Assembly: GCA_947303905.1 (NCBI GenBank)
Contig: CAMYZR010000057.1
Coordinates: 1-7,532, forward strand
Direction: 5' to 3'
Length of the DNA stretch: 7,532 nt
Source of the DNA: an uncultured Atopobiaceae bacterium
Lineage (GTDB): Bacteria; Actinomycetota; Coriobacteriia; Coriobacteriales; Atopobiaceae
In this document: one piece after another, positions 1 through 5,129 of the stretch
Layout of the letters: each line of letters opens with the position of its first letter
Position numbering within the stretch: position 1 is the stretch's first letter
Program-made: the position numbers and the translations under genes
Notes under the pieces: generated by a model
What the model saw: the letters and a program-made list of their open reading frames with translations, nothing else
Databases searched by the model: none
What the model was told of the DNA's origin: nothing

Positions 1-1
1 C

Positions 2-247
2 GCACCCAAGAAGGCCCCTGCCAAGCGCGCCTCTAGGAGCACGGGCGGGGTGCTCAATGACATCCTCAACATGATGACCGCAATCTTTGGCGAGGGTATC
101 ACCTATACTTCCGAGCCGTCGGAGGACGAGCAGGTCGAAGCCATTGACGATGACGTCGCAGCAGGCGACGACTTTCTCGATACCACGCCCGACGACAGCG
201 AGTTCATCGAAGAGGCCGTCGACGACGCGGACTACGACGAGGACTAG
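2..247 (+). CDS. dnaX: DNA polymerase III subunit gamma/tau, C-terminal end (partial)
   Basis: The reading frame is open from base 2 to the TAG at 245-247, so this is the 3' end of a gene that starts outside the window; the GTG at 50 is internal, not a start. The visible 81 residues are a basic Ala/Pro/Lys linker, a short amphipathic segment (VLNDILNMMTAIFGEG, from base 50) and a 44-residue tail in which 22 residues are Asp or Glu and none is Lys or Arg. DnaX is the ATPase of the clamp loader, which loads the beta sliding clamp at the replication fork. The assignment rests mainly on position: dnaX directly upstream of ybaB and recR is one of the most conserved bacterial gene orders, and a segment ending in (M/L)xxxFGEG is common near DnaX C-termini. 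No ATPase motifs fall in the window. The acidic tail is unusual. Confidence 0.75.
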   Translation, partial: APKKAPAKRASRSTGGVLNDILNMMTAIFGEGITYTSEPSEDEQVEAIDDDVAAGDDFLDTTPDDSEFIEEAVDDADYDED

Positions 248-292
248 CACACGACAACGACTACGCCGCATGCGGCGACGAGAGGAGCCATC

Positions 293-622
293 ATGGCCAT
301 GAACATGCAACAGGTGATGAAGCAGGCACAGCGGATGCAGCGTCAGCTGGCGGACGCCCAGGACAAGCTCGCCGAGACCGAGGTCAGCGCCTCTGCTGGC
401 GGTGGCATGGTCAAGGTGACCGGCATGGCCGACGGATCGATCACGGCAATCGAGATCGACGGGTCGGTGCTCGGCCTCGACGAGGAGGACTCCGAGATGC
501 TGCAGGACACCGTGCTTGCGGCCGTCAACGAGATGCTCTCCCGCGCGCAGGAGGTCACCAACCAGCGACTCGGCGCCATCACGGGCGGCATGAACATGCC
601 GGGAATGCCGGGGATGTTCTAA
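293..622 (+). CDS. ybaB: YbaB/EbfC family nucleoid-associated protein
   Basis: The product has 109 residues, the same length as the E. coli homologue. YbaB/EbfC proteins are small dimeric DNA-binding proteins of the nucleoid, often co-transcribed with dnaX and recR. An N-terminal helix (about residues 4-32, with the MQQVMKQAQRMQRQL pattern) is followed by the family's Gly-rich turn (ASAGGGMVKVT, 33-43), the beta core with the ITAIEID segment (50-56), and a C-terminal helix (66-95). The last 11 residues form a Gly/Met-rich flexible tail (GGMNMPGMPGMF), a common family ending. The start ATG at 293 is preceded by AGAGGAG at 281-287 with 5 nt spacing; a second ATG at 299 is less well placed. The gene begins 45 nt after dnaX and ends 3 nt before recR, so translational coupling is likely. 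Confidence 0.95.
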   Translation: MAMNMQQVMKQAQRMQRQLADAQDKLAETEVSASAGGGMVKVTGMADGSITAIEIDGSVLGLDEEDSEMLQDTVLAAVNEMLSRAQEVTNQRLGAITGGMNMPGMPGMF

Positions 623-625
623 GCC

Positions 626-1243
626 ATGGCCGCATTCGACCCACGCACAAGCGACGGACGTGCGCTGCAGCGCCTGCTCGACGAGCTGGGGCGGCTGCCG
701 GGCATCGGCCCGAAGTCGGCGCAGCGCATCGCCTACCACCTGCTGGAAGCCGACATAGAGGAGGCACGCCGCCTCTCGGACGCGATTATCGAGGTCAAGC
801 GGCAGGTGCACTTCTGCCCGATCTGCTTCTCGTACGCCACGCGCGACACCTGCGACATCTGCGCAGACTCCCACCGCGACCGCACGTCAATCTGTGTCGT
901 CTCGGAGCCGCGTGACGTAGCTGCCATCGAGAAGACTGGCGCCTACCACGGGCTCTATCACGTTCTGGGCGGAGTCATATCGCCGATGGACAAGATTGGT
1001 CCCGAACAGCTGCATGTGCGCGAACTGATGCAGCGACTCGCGTCGGGCGAGGTGGAGGAGGTCATCCTGGCCACCAACCCCGATGTCGAGGGCGAGACCA
1101 CGGCAACGTATCTCGCGCGCACGATAAACCCGCTGGGTGTGGCCGTATCGCGTCTGGCGAGCGGGCTGCCCGTCGGAGGAGACCTTGAGTATGCAGATGA
1201 AGTCACGCTGGGGAGGGCCATCGAGGCACGCCGCAGGGTGTAG
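626..1243 (+). CDS. recR: Recombination mediator protein RecR
   Basis: The product has 205 residues (E. coli RecR has 201). RecR works with RecO, and with RecF in many bacteria, to load RecA onto SSB-coated single-stranded DNA at gaps. All family landmarks are visible in order: a helix-hairpin-helix with LPGIGPKSA (24-32); a four-cysteine zinc motif with C64, C67, C76 and C79; and a Toprim domain from about residue 88, including SEPRD (93-97) and the NPDVEGE segment (151-157), which corresponds to NPTVEGE in E. coli. The LASGLPVGGDLEY stretch (177-189) is the typical C-terminal signature. The ATG at 626 lies 3 nt after the ybaB stop without a strong Shine-Dalgarno, so it is probably translated by coupling. 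No key residue appears lost. Confidence 0.97.
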   Translation: MAAFDPRTSDGRALQRLLDELGRLPGIGPKSAQRIAYHLLEADIEEARRLSDAIIEVKRQVHFCPICFSYATRDTCDICADSHRDRTSICVVSEPRDVAAIEKTGAYHGLYHVLGGVISPMDKIGPEQLHVRELMQRLASGEVEEVILATNPDVEGETTATYLARTINPLGVAVSRLASGLPVGGDLEYADEVTLGRAIEARRRV

Positions 1244-1275
1244 CATGGGCTTATCACAAGCCGGAAGGGGAAGCA

Positions 1276-2250
1276 ATGGCAGCAGAAGAGAGCGCAGCAC
1301 CACGTCACGGAAAGCATGCGGCTGCGCGCAAGCACGCAGCGCCGCGCGTGGTCGAGCCCGAGGCAAGCCTCGAGGAAACGGGCACCATCGCGGCAGAGTC
1401 GGCACCGACGGCGCCCACGACAGCTCCGGAGCCCGTGGTTGAGGCTGCGGCACCCGCCGCCGTCGAGGTCGCGCATGCCGTGGAGCCTGCGGCCATCCCC
1501 AACCTGGTTTCCATCGTTGACGGCGACCAGGAGACGCGCATGGGCGACGCACCGCGCCCCATCGACGTCGACCCTCAGGAGACGGGCTCCTTCCAGCGGA
1601 TTGACGCCACGGAAGGCGCACGCCTGACCACGCGCGTCAACGCAAGCGACACCGCGTCCTTCGTCGCGCAGAAGGCGAGGCCCATCGAGGCCGTGCGGAT
1701 GAGCACGGCCGGGCGTCCCAAGGTCGAGCATCGCGACATCGAGGTGGAGTCCAACAAGCGCGTCTTTCTGGTTTTGGGCATCGCCGCGCTAGTCGTCGTG
1801 GCGATCGTTGGCTGGCTTCTGACTAGGGCCCTCTCGTCGGTCGAGGAGGTTGCCGAGCATCCGGTGGACGAGCAGGTGCAGACCGCCGTCGGGGAGGGCA
1901 TCGAGTACCGTGGCGTGACCTATACGGTCACCGAGCTGTCAAAGGGCAAGTATGCGCTGGTCAGCACGCCGGAAGGATCCGAGGAGCAGACCGTCATCTA
2001 CGAGCTCGAGGGCACGCCGGTGACCCTGGTGCTCTACAACATGGTCTTCATCGTTCCGCAGAACCTCAACGACAACACCTGGAACCTCATCGCGCACCCG
2101 ATGGGCGACGGCTCGGTGACGCAGCCGGTCACCGACTCAGAGGGCAAGCCGCTGGTGGGCGAGGGTGAGATCTCCGATGCGAGGCTCGTGGGGGACACCA
2201 TCCAGGTAACGACCACCAAGGGGCAGTCGTACGAGGTCTCGCTCATCTAG
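1276..2250 (+). CDS. Single-pass membrane protein with long disordered cytoplasmic N-terminus, function unknown
   Basis: I do not recognise this 324-residue protein. Residues 1-160 are low-complexity, rich in Ala, Pro and Glu, and look disordered; the first 25 are basic (RHGKHAAARKHAAPR). A single hydrophobic segment spans about 163-183 (VFLVLGIAALVVVAIVGWLL), preceded by the basic pair K161-R162, which suggests N-in, C-out topology. Residues 200-324 are a small, probably beta-rich extracytoplasmic domain with many Val, Thr and Gly residues and no cysteine, lipobox or catalytic motif. Four short Thr-centred motifs occur in the cytoplasmic part: EETGTI (33-38), QETRM (85-89), QETGSF (101-106) and SDTASF (124-129). 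The gene starts 32 nt after recR behind GGAAGGGGAAG (1263-1273), so it probably shares the operon. A role in envelope or signalling is only a guess. Confidence 0.85.
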   Translation: MAAEESAAPRHGKHAAARKHAAPRVVEPEASLEETGTIAAESAPTAPTTAPEPVVEAAAPAAVEVAHAVEPAAIPNLVSIVDGDQETRMGDAPRPIDVDPQETGSFQRIDATEGARLTTRVNASDTASFVAQKARPIEAVRMSTAGRPKVEHRDIEVESNKRVFLVLGIAALVVVAIVGWLLTRALSSVEEVAEHPVDEQVQTAVGEGIEYRGVTYTVTELSKGKYALVSTPEGSEEQTVIYELEGTPVTLVLYNMVFIVPQNLNDNTWNLIAHPMGDGSVTQPVTDSEGKPLVGEGEISDARLVGDTIQVTTTKGQSYEVSLI

Positions 2251-2254
2251 GCGA

Positions 2255-2310
2255 TTGGCCAGTGCGAAGGATGGAGATCGGCAAACTTTTTCGCACTGGC
2301 CAAAAAAGTT
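2255..2310 (+). repeat. 14-bp perfect inverted repeat after the dnaX-recR operon, with a competing hairpin
   Basis: TTGGCCAGTGCGAA (2255-2268) is repeated as its exact reverse complement at 2290-2303 with a 21-nt loop, beginning 4 nt after the stop codon of the membrane-protein gene. The sequence after the stem is A-rich (AAAAGTTGAG), so this is not a canonical U-tract terminator on the + strand. It may still end or stabilise the operon transcript. A second possible stem, AACTTTTT (2284-2291) with AAAAAGTT (2303-2310), uses part of the same bases, so the two structures would exclude each other. Confidence 0.6.
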
Positions 2311-2321
2311 GAGATTTGCAC

Positions 2322-2351
2322 TAGACAACCCTACCCACATCTGTGTAATAT
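2322..2351 (+). promoter_or_regulatory. Probable sigma-70 type promoter of tRNA-Asp
   Basis: TAGACA (2322-2327) resembles the -35 box TTGACA with one mismatch. After an 18-nt spacer comes TAATAT (2346-2351), a good -10 box. Transcription would begin near 2358, about 14 nt before the mature tRNA 5' end. The surrounding DNA is AT-rich compared with the rest of the window. Assigned by eye only. Confidence 0.55.
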
Positions 2352-2371
2352 ATCCCTTGCACCAGATGAAC

Positions 2372-2448
2372 GGGGTGTTAGCTCAGCTGGTTAGAGCGCC
2401 GGCCTGTCACGTCGGAGGTCGAGGGTTCAAGTCCCTTACATCCCGCCA
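2372..2448 (+). tRNA. tRNA-Asp (anticodon GUC), CCA encoded
   Basis: A full cloverleaf can be folded. The acceptor arm GGGGTGT (2372-2378) pairs with ACATCCC (2438-2444), with one G-U pair. The D stem is GCTC (2381-2384) with GAGC (2394-2397). The anticodon stem CCGGC (2399-2403) pairs with GTCGG (2411-2415) around the loop CTGTCAC, giving anticodon GTC at 2406-2408, which reads Asp codons. The T stem GAGGG (2421-2425) pairs with CCCTT around TTCAAGT. The discriminator is G at 2445, as expected for tRNA-Asp, and CCA (2446-2448) is encoded. It carries its own promoter and terminator, so it is a single-gene transcription unit. Confidence 0.97.
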
Positions 2449-2458
2449 TTGCACTTCC

Positions 2459-2483
2459 AAGCCTCCCCTCCGGAGGCTTTTTT
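2459..2483 (+). terminator. Rho-independent terminator of tRNA-Asp
   Basis: GCCTCC (2461-2466) pairs with GGAGGC (2472-2477) around a 5-nt loop, extended by A-T pairs at the base (AA 2459-2460 with TT 2478-2479), and is followed by six T (2478-2483). It lies 10 nt after the tRNA CCA and is a textbook intrinsic terminator. Confidence 0.92.
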
Positions 2484-2631
2484 CTTAGCTATGCACCGAG
2501 GACGCCGAGCGACACGCCGACTCCGTGGGAGACGGTGTGCCGTTTTGGTCGACGGTCAAAGCTCCTGCTGCCGCATTCGGAGCTTTGACCGAGCGCGACC
2601 CATGCCGATGCCCGAAAAAAACGTGCCTATA
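2484..2631. other. Gene-free stretch with a 13-bp inverted repeat
   Basis: No convincing coding sequence is seen on either strand between the tRNA terminator and the rrf2 control region. The main structure is the perfect inverted repeat CGGTCAAAGCTCC (2553-2565) and GGAGCTTTGACCG (2579-2591), with a 13-nt loop, flanked by an outer GGTCG (2547-2551)/CGACC (2596-2600) pairing. It is not followed by a T-tract on either strand. A smaller hairpin ACGG (2532-2535)/CCGT (2540-2543), followed by three more T, precedes it. It could be an RNA structure, an operator or a decayed repeat; I cannot decide. Confidence 0.4.
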
Positions 2632-2773
2632 TGTGCAATCCACTGGAGAATTGCACAATTGAAACCACGTGTAAACAAAAAAGGTTACAGATTGTCCTAT
2701 TCTGTTTCATGGCGCAGCCATGTGCGCTGGGCACGCTTAGCGTGCCGCATACTCTCGATGCTGGAGGAACATC
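2632..2773 (+). promoter_or_regulatory. Control region and leader of rrf2-mutY: dyad operator candidate and tandem hairpins
   Basis: The dyad TGTGCAAT (2632-2639) and ATTGCACA (2650-2657) is perfect, with a 10-nt spacer, and overlaps a possible -35 (TTGAAA, 2659-2664); no convincing -10 box could be fixed downstream. Two back-to-back hairpins follow in the presumed leader: CATGGC/GCCATG around GCA (2708-2722) and GGCACGC/GCGTGCC around TTA (2730-2746). The Shine-Dalgarno GGAGGA (2763-2768) sits 5 nt before the GTG start at 2774. Dyads upstream of Rrf2 genes are often autoregulatory sites; that role here is inference. Confidence 0.45.
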
Positions 2774-3232
2774 GTGGAGATCTCAAAGAAGCTTGACTAC
2801 GCCCTGCGTATGCTGGGCGAAGCGGCGATGGTTGGGGAAGGAGAGGTTGTCTCGGTGCGCTATGCGGCAGAGCACAACGCCATCCCCTATTCGTTCGCTC
2901 GTACTATCCAACACGAGATGGTCAAGGCCGGCTTGCTCAAGACCGTCCGCGGACCGCACGGTGGCATGAGTCTGGCCGTCGATGCATCCAAGACGACGCT
3001 GCTTGACATTGTCGAGGCCATCGAAGGGCCGGTGCTCGTTGCGGGCAACGACGCGGATGCGGAGCCCTCTGGGGCCGTAACTCAGTTCGAGCTCGCCTGG
3101 TCCGAGCTCGGTCAGCTGATCCGCGCGTACCTGAGCTCCGTGACGCTTCGACAGCTGGTCGTCGAGAATCTCGTGCCTGTGGCATCCGGCACCGGGTTTG
3201 AGCTGGTCAACGCCGCGACGATGATGTCTTAG
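2774..3232 (+). CDS. Rrf2-family transcriptional regulator, cysteine-free
   Basis: The product has 152 residues, within the usual Rrf2 range. It begins MEISKKLDYALRMLGEAA, the typical first helix. The winged helix-turn-helix covers about residues 1-85, with the recognition region AIPYSFARTIQHEMVKAGLL (36-55) and the wing motif RGPHGG (59-64), followed by DIVEAIEGP (78-86) leading into the dimerisation helix. Rrf2 proteins are dimeric regulators that often sense Fe-S clusters, nitric oxide or sulfur state. IscR and NsrR bind their cluster through three cysteines after the wing; this protein contains no cysteine at all, so it cannot be of that type and is closer in kind to clusterless members such as CymR. 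The start is GTG behind GGAGGA. The gene lies 17 nt upstream of the glycosylase gene and probably shares its transcript. Confidence 0.9.
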   Translation: MEISKKLDYALRMLGEAAMVGEGEVVSVRYAAEHNAIPYSFARTIQHEMVKAGLLKTVRGPHGGMSLAVDASKTTLLDIVEAIEGPVLVAGNDADAEPSGAVTQFELAWSELGQLIRAYLSSVTLRQLVVENLVPVASGTGFELVNAATMMS

Positions 3233-3249
3233 GGGCTAGCAAGGTCGTG

Positions 3250-4128
3250 ATGGAGTCTGTGGACGATCTAGACGATGACGCGCTAACGTCGTTCCGTGCG
3301 CGTGTCTTGGCTCATGGCCGCAAGCTGTATCGCGACCTTCCCTGGCGTCGCACGCGCGACCCCTACGGCATCTGGATAAGCGAGGTCATGCTCCAGCAGA
3401 CGCAGGTCAGTCGCGTTGACGGCCGCTGGCAGCGCTGGCTGGAGAGATTCCCGTCCATCGATGCCCTGGCGGCCGCGCAGACGGCTGACGTGCTCGACGA
3501 GTGGCAGGGCATGGGGTACAACCGCCGTGCGCTGTCGCTGCTGCGTGCGGCTCAGCAGGTCTCTGCGTCAGGCGGAGCCATGCCGCGTGAGGAGGCGGAC
3601 CTGGTCGCGTTGCCGGGCATCGGGCCGGCGACCGCGGCTGGCATCCGCGCCTTCGCCTTCGACCTCCCTGGCGTCTACCTCGAGACCAACGTGCGCACCG
3701 TCTTTCTGCACGAGCTATATCCGGATGCCGTGCAGGTGCCAGACCGCGAGCTGATTCCGCTGGTCAGGGCCACCTGTCCCGCCGATGCGTCCGACCCTGG
3801 CGACGACCCGCGCACCTGGTACTATGCGCTGCTCGACTACGGCGCCTACCTCAAGCGCATGGTGCCCAACCCCTCGCGACGCTCGCGCACGCATGTGCGC
3901 CAGAGTCGCTTTGAGGGATCGCATCGACAGAAGCGTGCCATGGTGGTGCGCTCGCTGCTTGCGCATCGTGGCGAGGGTGCCTCTGTGACTGACATCGCCG
4001 AAGAGCTGAGCGCCCAGGAGCTGAAGGCGGGGCGCGAGCCGGTGGACGTTACCGCTGTCCTCGGCATTCTCGAGGAGCTCGCGGGCGAGGGATTCTGTCA
4101 TCAGGATGGCGAGCGCTGGCAGGCATAG
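3250..4128 (+). CDS. MutY-like HhH-GPD DNA glycosylase lacking the Fe-S cluster
   Basis: This is a 292-residue HhH-GPD base-excision repair protein most like adenine glycosylase MutY, which removes A opposite 8-oxoguanine. Visible landmarks are PWRRTRDPYGIWISEVMLQQTQ (31-52) with E45 at the catalytic Glu position; the helix-hairpin-helix LPGIGPATAAG (121-131); and YLETNVRTVF (143-152), where MutY has LDGNV, so the catalytic Asp is replaced by E145. The four-Cys iron-sulfur loop that normally follows the LDYGA segment (195-199) is missing; that region is Arg-rich (209-229), and only C176 and C283 exist. The C-terminal NUDIX-like domain is absent; residues 225-292 look instead like a small helical, possibly winged-helix, domain. 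I chose ATG 3250, 5 nt after AAGG (3241-3244); GTG 3247 is the alternative. From memory, related short proteins with ETN occur in other anaerobes, so this may be a subfamily rather than a broken gene. Confidence 0.88.
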   Translation: MESVDDLDDDALTSFRARVLAHGRKLYRDLPWRRTRDPYGIWISEVMLQQTQVSRVDGRWQRWLERFPSIDALAAAQTADVLDEWQGMGYNRRALSLLRAAQQVSASGGAMPREEADLVALPGIGPATAAGIRAFAFDLPGVYLETNVRTVFLHELYPDAVQVPDRELIPLVRATCPADASDPGDDPRTWYYALLDYGAYLKRMVPNPSRRSRTHVRQSRFEGSHRQKRAMVVRSLLAHRGEGASVTDIAEELSAQELKAGREPVDVTAVLGILEELAGEGFCHQDGERWQA

Positions 4129-4146
4129 CAGCCCTCTTGCCAGCGC
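4113..4146 (+). repeat. Hairpin over the mutY-like stop codon, possible weak terminator
   Basis: GCGCTGGCA (4113-4121) pairs perfectly with TGCCAGCGC (4138-4146) around a 16-nt loop that includes the TAG stop (4126-4128). Only CTTC follows, so it is not a canonical intrinsic terminator, though no better candidate lies before the rubrerythrin gene. Confidence 0.4.
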
Positions 4147-4320
4147 CTTCATGACGTCACGCTGCGTGCCGCCATCTTTCGACTGGCACAGGAAACACTG
4201 GGTAAAAACCGACGCATTGGGGTACGATAGTGAAGACTGGCGCGAGCCGGTTTTGCATGTCAATCAGTGCTGCAGCCGATGGGGATCGGCCACGGCACAC
4301 ACGAGTGAGAGGAGCGACGC
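4147..4320 (+). promoter_or_regulatory. Rubrerythrin upstream region
   Basis: This 174-base gap contains a palindrome TGACGTCA (4152-4159), a possible -10 box TACGAT (4223-4228) without a recognisable -35, and a leader hairpin GCCGAT (4275-4280)/ATCGGC (4285-4290) around GGGG. A strong Shine-Dalgarno, GAGAGGAG (4307-4314), lies 6 nt before the ATG at 4321. No known peroxide-regulator site (PerR box) is obvious. Confidence 0.4.
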
Positions 4321-4866
4321 ATGGCAGTAGATTTTGAGAGTTCGCAGACGAAGAAGAACCTTGAGTTCGCCTTTGCCGGTGAGTCCCAGGCCCACACCAA
4401 GTATCAGTACTTTGCCAGCCAGGCCAAGAAGGAAGGCTATGTCCAGATCCAGGAGATCTTCCTTGAGACCTCTCGCAACGAGAAGGAGCATGCCAAGCTC
4501 TGGTTCAAGTACCTGCACGACGGTGCCGTGCCCGACACGCTGGCCAACCTGAAGGCCGCCGCTGCTGGCGAGAACGAGGAGTGGACCTCCATGTATGCCG
4601 GCTTCGCCGAGACGGCCAAGGAGGAGGGCTTCACGGAGATCGCCGCCAAGTTCAAGCTCGTCGGCGCCATCGAGAAGGCTCATGAGGAGCGCTATCTCAA
4701 GCTCGCCGAGCGCGTCGAGAAGGGCGAGGTCTTCGAGCGCGAGGGCGTTAAGGTCTGGAAGTGCATCAACTGCGGTCATCTGCATGTTGGCGCCAAGGCC
4801 CCCAAGGTTTGCCCGACCTGCAACCACCCGCAGAGCTACTTCGAGGAGCAGGCGATCAACTACTAG
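4321..4866 (+). CDS. rbr: Rubrerythrin
   Basis: The product has 181 residues, close to the usual rubrerythrin length. Rubrerythrin is a cytoplasmic non-haem iron peroxidase that reduces hydrogen peroxide in anaerobes, taking electrons from NAD(P)H via rubredoxin-type donors. The N-terminal four-helix bundle (about 1-135) carries the di-iron ligands: E21 in AGES, E54 and H57 in NEKEH, E84 and E87 in GENEEW, and E118 and H121 in IEKAH. A C-terminal rubredoxin-like domain has C148-x2-C151 and C164-x2-C167 for the Fe(SCys)4 centre. All ligands are present, so it should be functional. The ATG at 4321 has a strong ribosome binding site. The gene is flanked by its own upstream region and a strong terminator, so it is probably transcribed alone. 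Confidence 0.97.
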   Translation: MAVDFESSQTKKNLEFAFAGESQAHTKYQYFASQAKKEGYVQIQEIFLETSRNEKEHAKLWFKYLHDGAVPDTLANLKAAAAGENEEWTSMYAGFAETAKEEGFTEIAAKFKLVGAIEKAHEERYLKLAERVEKGEVFEREGVKVWKCINCGHLHVGAKAPKVCPTCNHPQSYFEEQAINY

Positions 4867-4913
4867 ATCGCCCCTCACAGCGGGCCCGCCACCCGCTGAA
4901 ACGTGGCTTGCAG

Positions 4914-4948
4914 CCGCCCGCCCCGCATATCGGGGCGGGCGGTTTTTT
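4914..4948 (+). terminator. Rho-independent terminator after rubrerythrin
   Basis: CCGCCCGCCCCG (4914-4925) pairs perfectly over 12 bp with CGGGGCGGGCGG (4931-4942) around the loop CATAT, followed by six T (4943-4948). A smaller hairpin AGCGGG (4879-4884)/CCCGCT (4892-4897) precedes it. This is a very strong intrinsic terminator. Confidence 0.95.
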
Positions 4949-5129
4949 GTGAGACGAGAAGGGGAGTGGGGTGCCCAAAGGCTATATGCGAAACAGATAA
5001 CCAATCAACGAATACTCGTGTCTACCGCTCTGGTTATCAAGGCAATACCATGCTTTCTAGCAGCTCAAAATTCCTACCAAATTGCTAGACATAGCACAGG
5101 CAAAACCGATAGCCAGAGAGGAAGCAACC
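4949..5129 (+). promoter_or_regulatory. metY leader with two dyads
   Basis: The DNA becomes AT-richer here. Two perfect dyads are seen: GATAACCA (4996-5003) with TGGTTATC (5031-5038), and TCTAGCA (5056-5062) with TGCTAGA (5083-5089). I could not fix a convincing -35/-10 pair. No SAM riboswitch or T-box signature is evident. The Shine-Dalgarno AGAGAGGAAG (5115-5124) decides the ATG at 5130. Confidence 0.4.

Noticed and set aside
887..1731. Two long minus-strand frames over recR and the membrane-protein gene
   Set aside because: Arg/Pro/Cys-rich products of no recognisable family, antisense to a convincing gene pair.
2371..2445. tRNA starting one base earlier with a C1-G72 pair
   Set aside because: That register also pairs but leaves only CCA after G72, with no discriminator base; the G1-C72 register with G73 and encoded CCA fits tRNA-Asp.
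2255..2488. A 77-codon + strand frame across the tRNA
   Set aside because: It reads through the tRNA-Asp gene and its terminator; chance open frame.
2484..2631. 4.5S RNA or other known small RNA
   Set aside because: The structured segment lacks the conserved SRP apical loop and I recognise no other RNA family.
4264..5004. A 246-codon minus-strand frame over rubrerythrin
   Set aside because: Leu/Gly-rich shadow of the rubrerythrin codons; it also runs through the strong terminator.
5020..5090. GTCTA and TAGAC half-sites like those of the corynebacterial McbR sulfur regulator
   Set aside because: The half-sites are in the wrong order and about 60 bp apart, so they do not form the known dyad; five-base matches are expected by chance.
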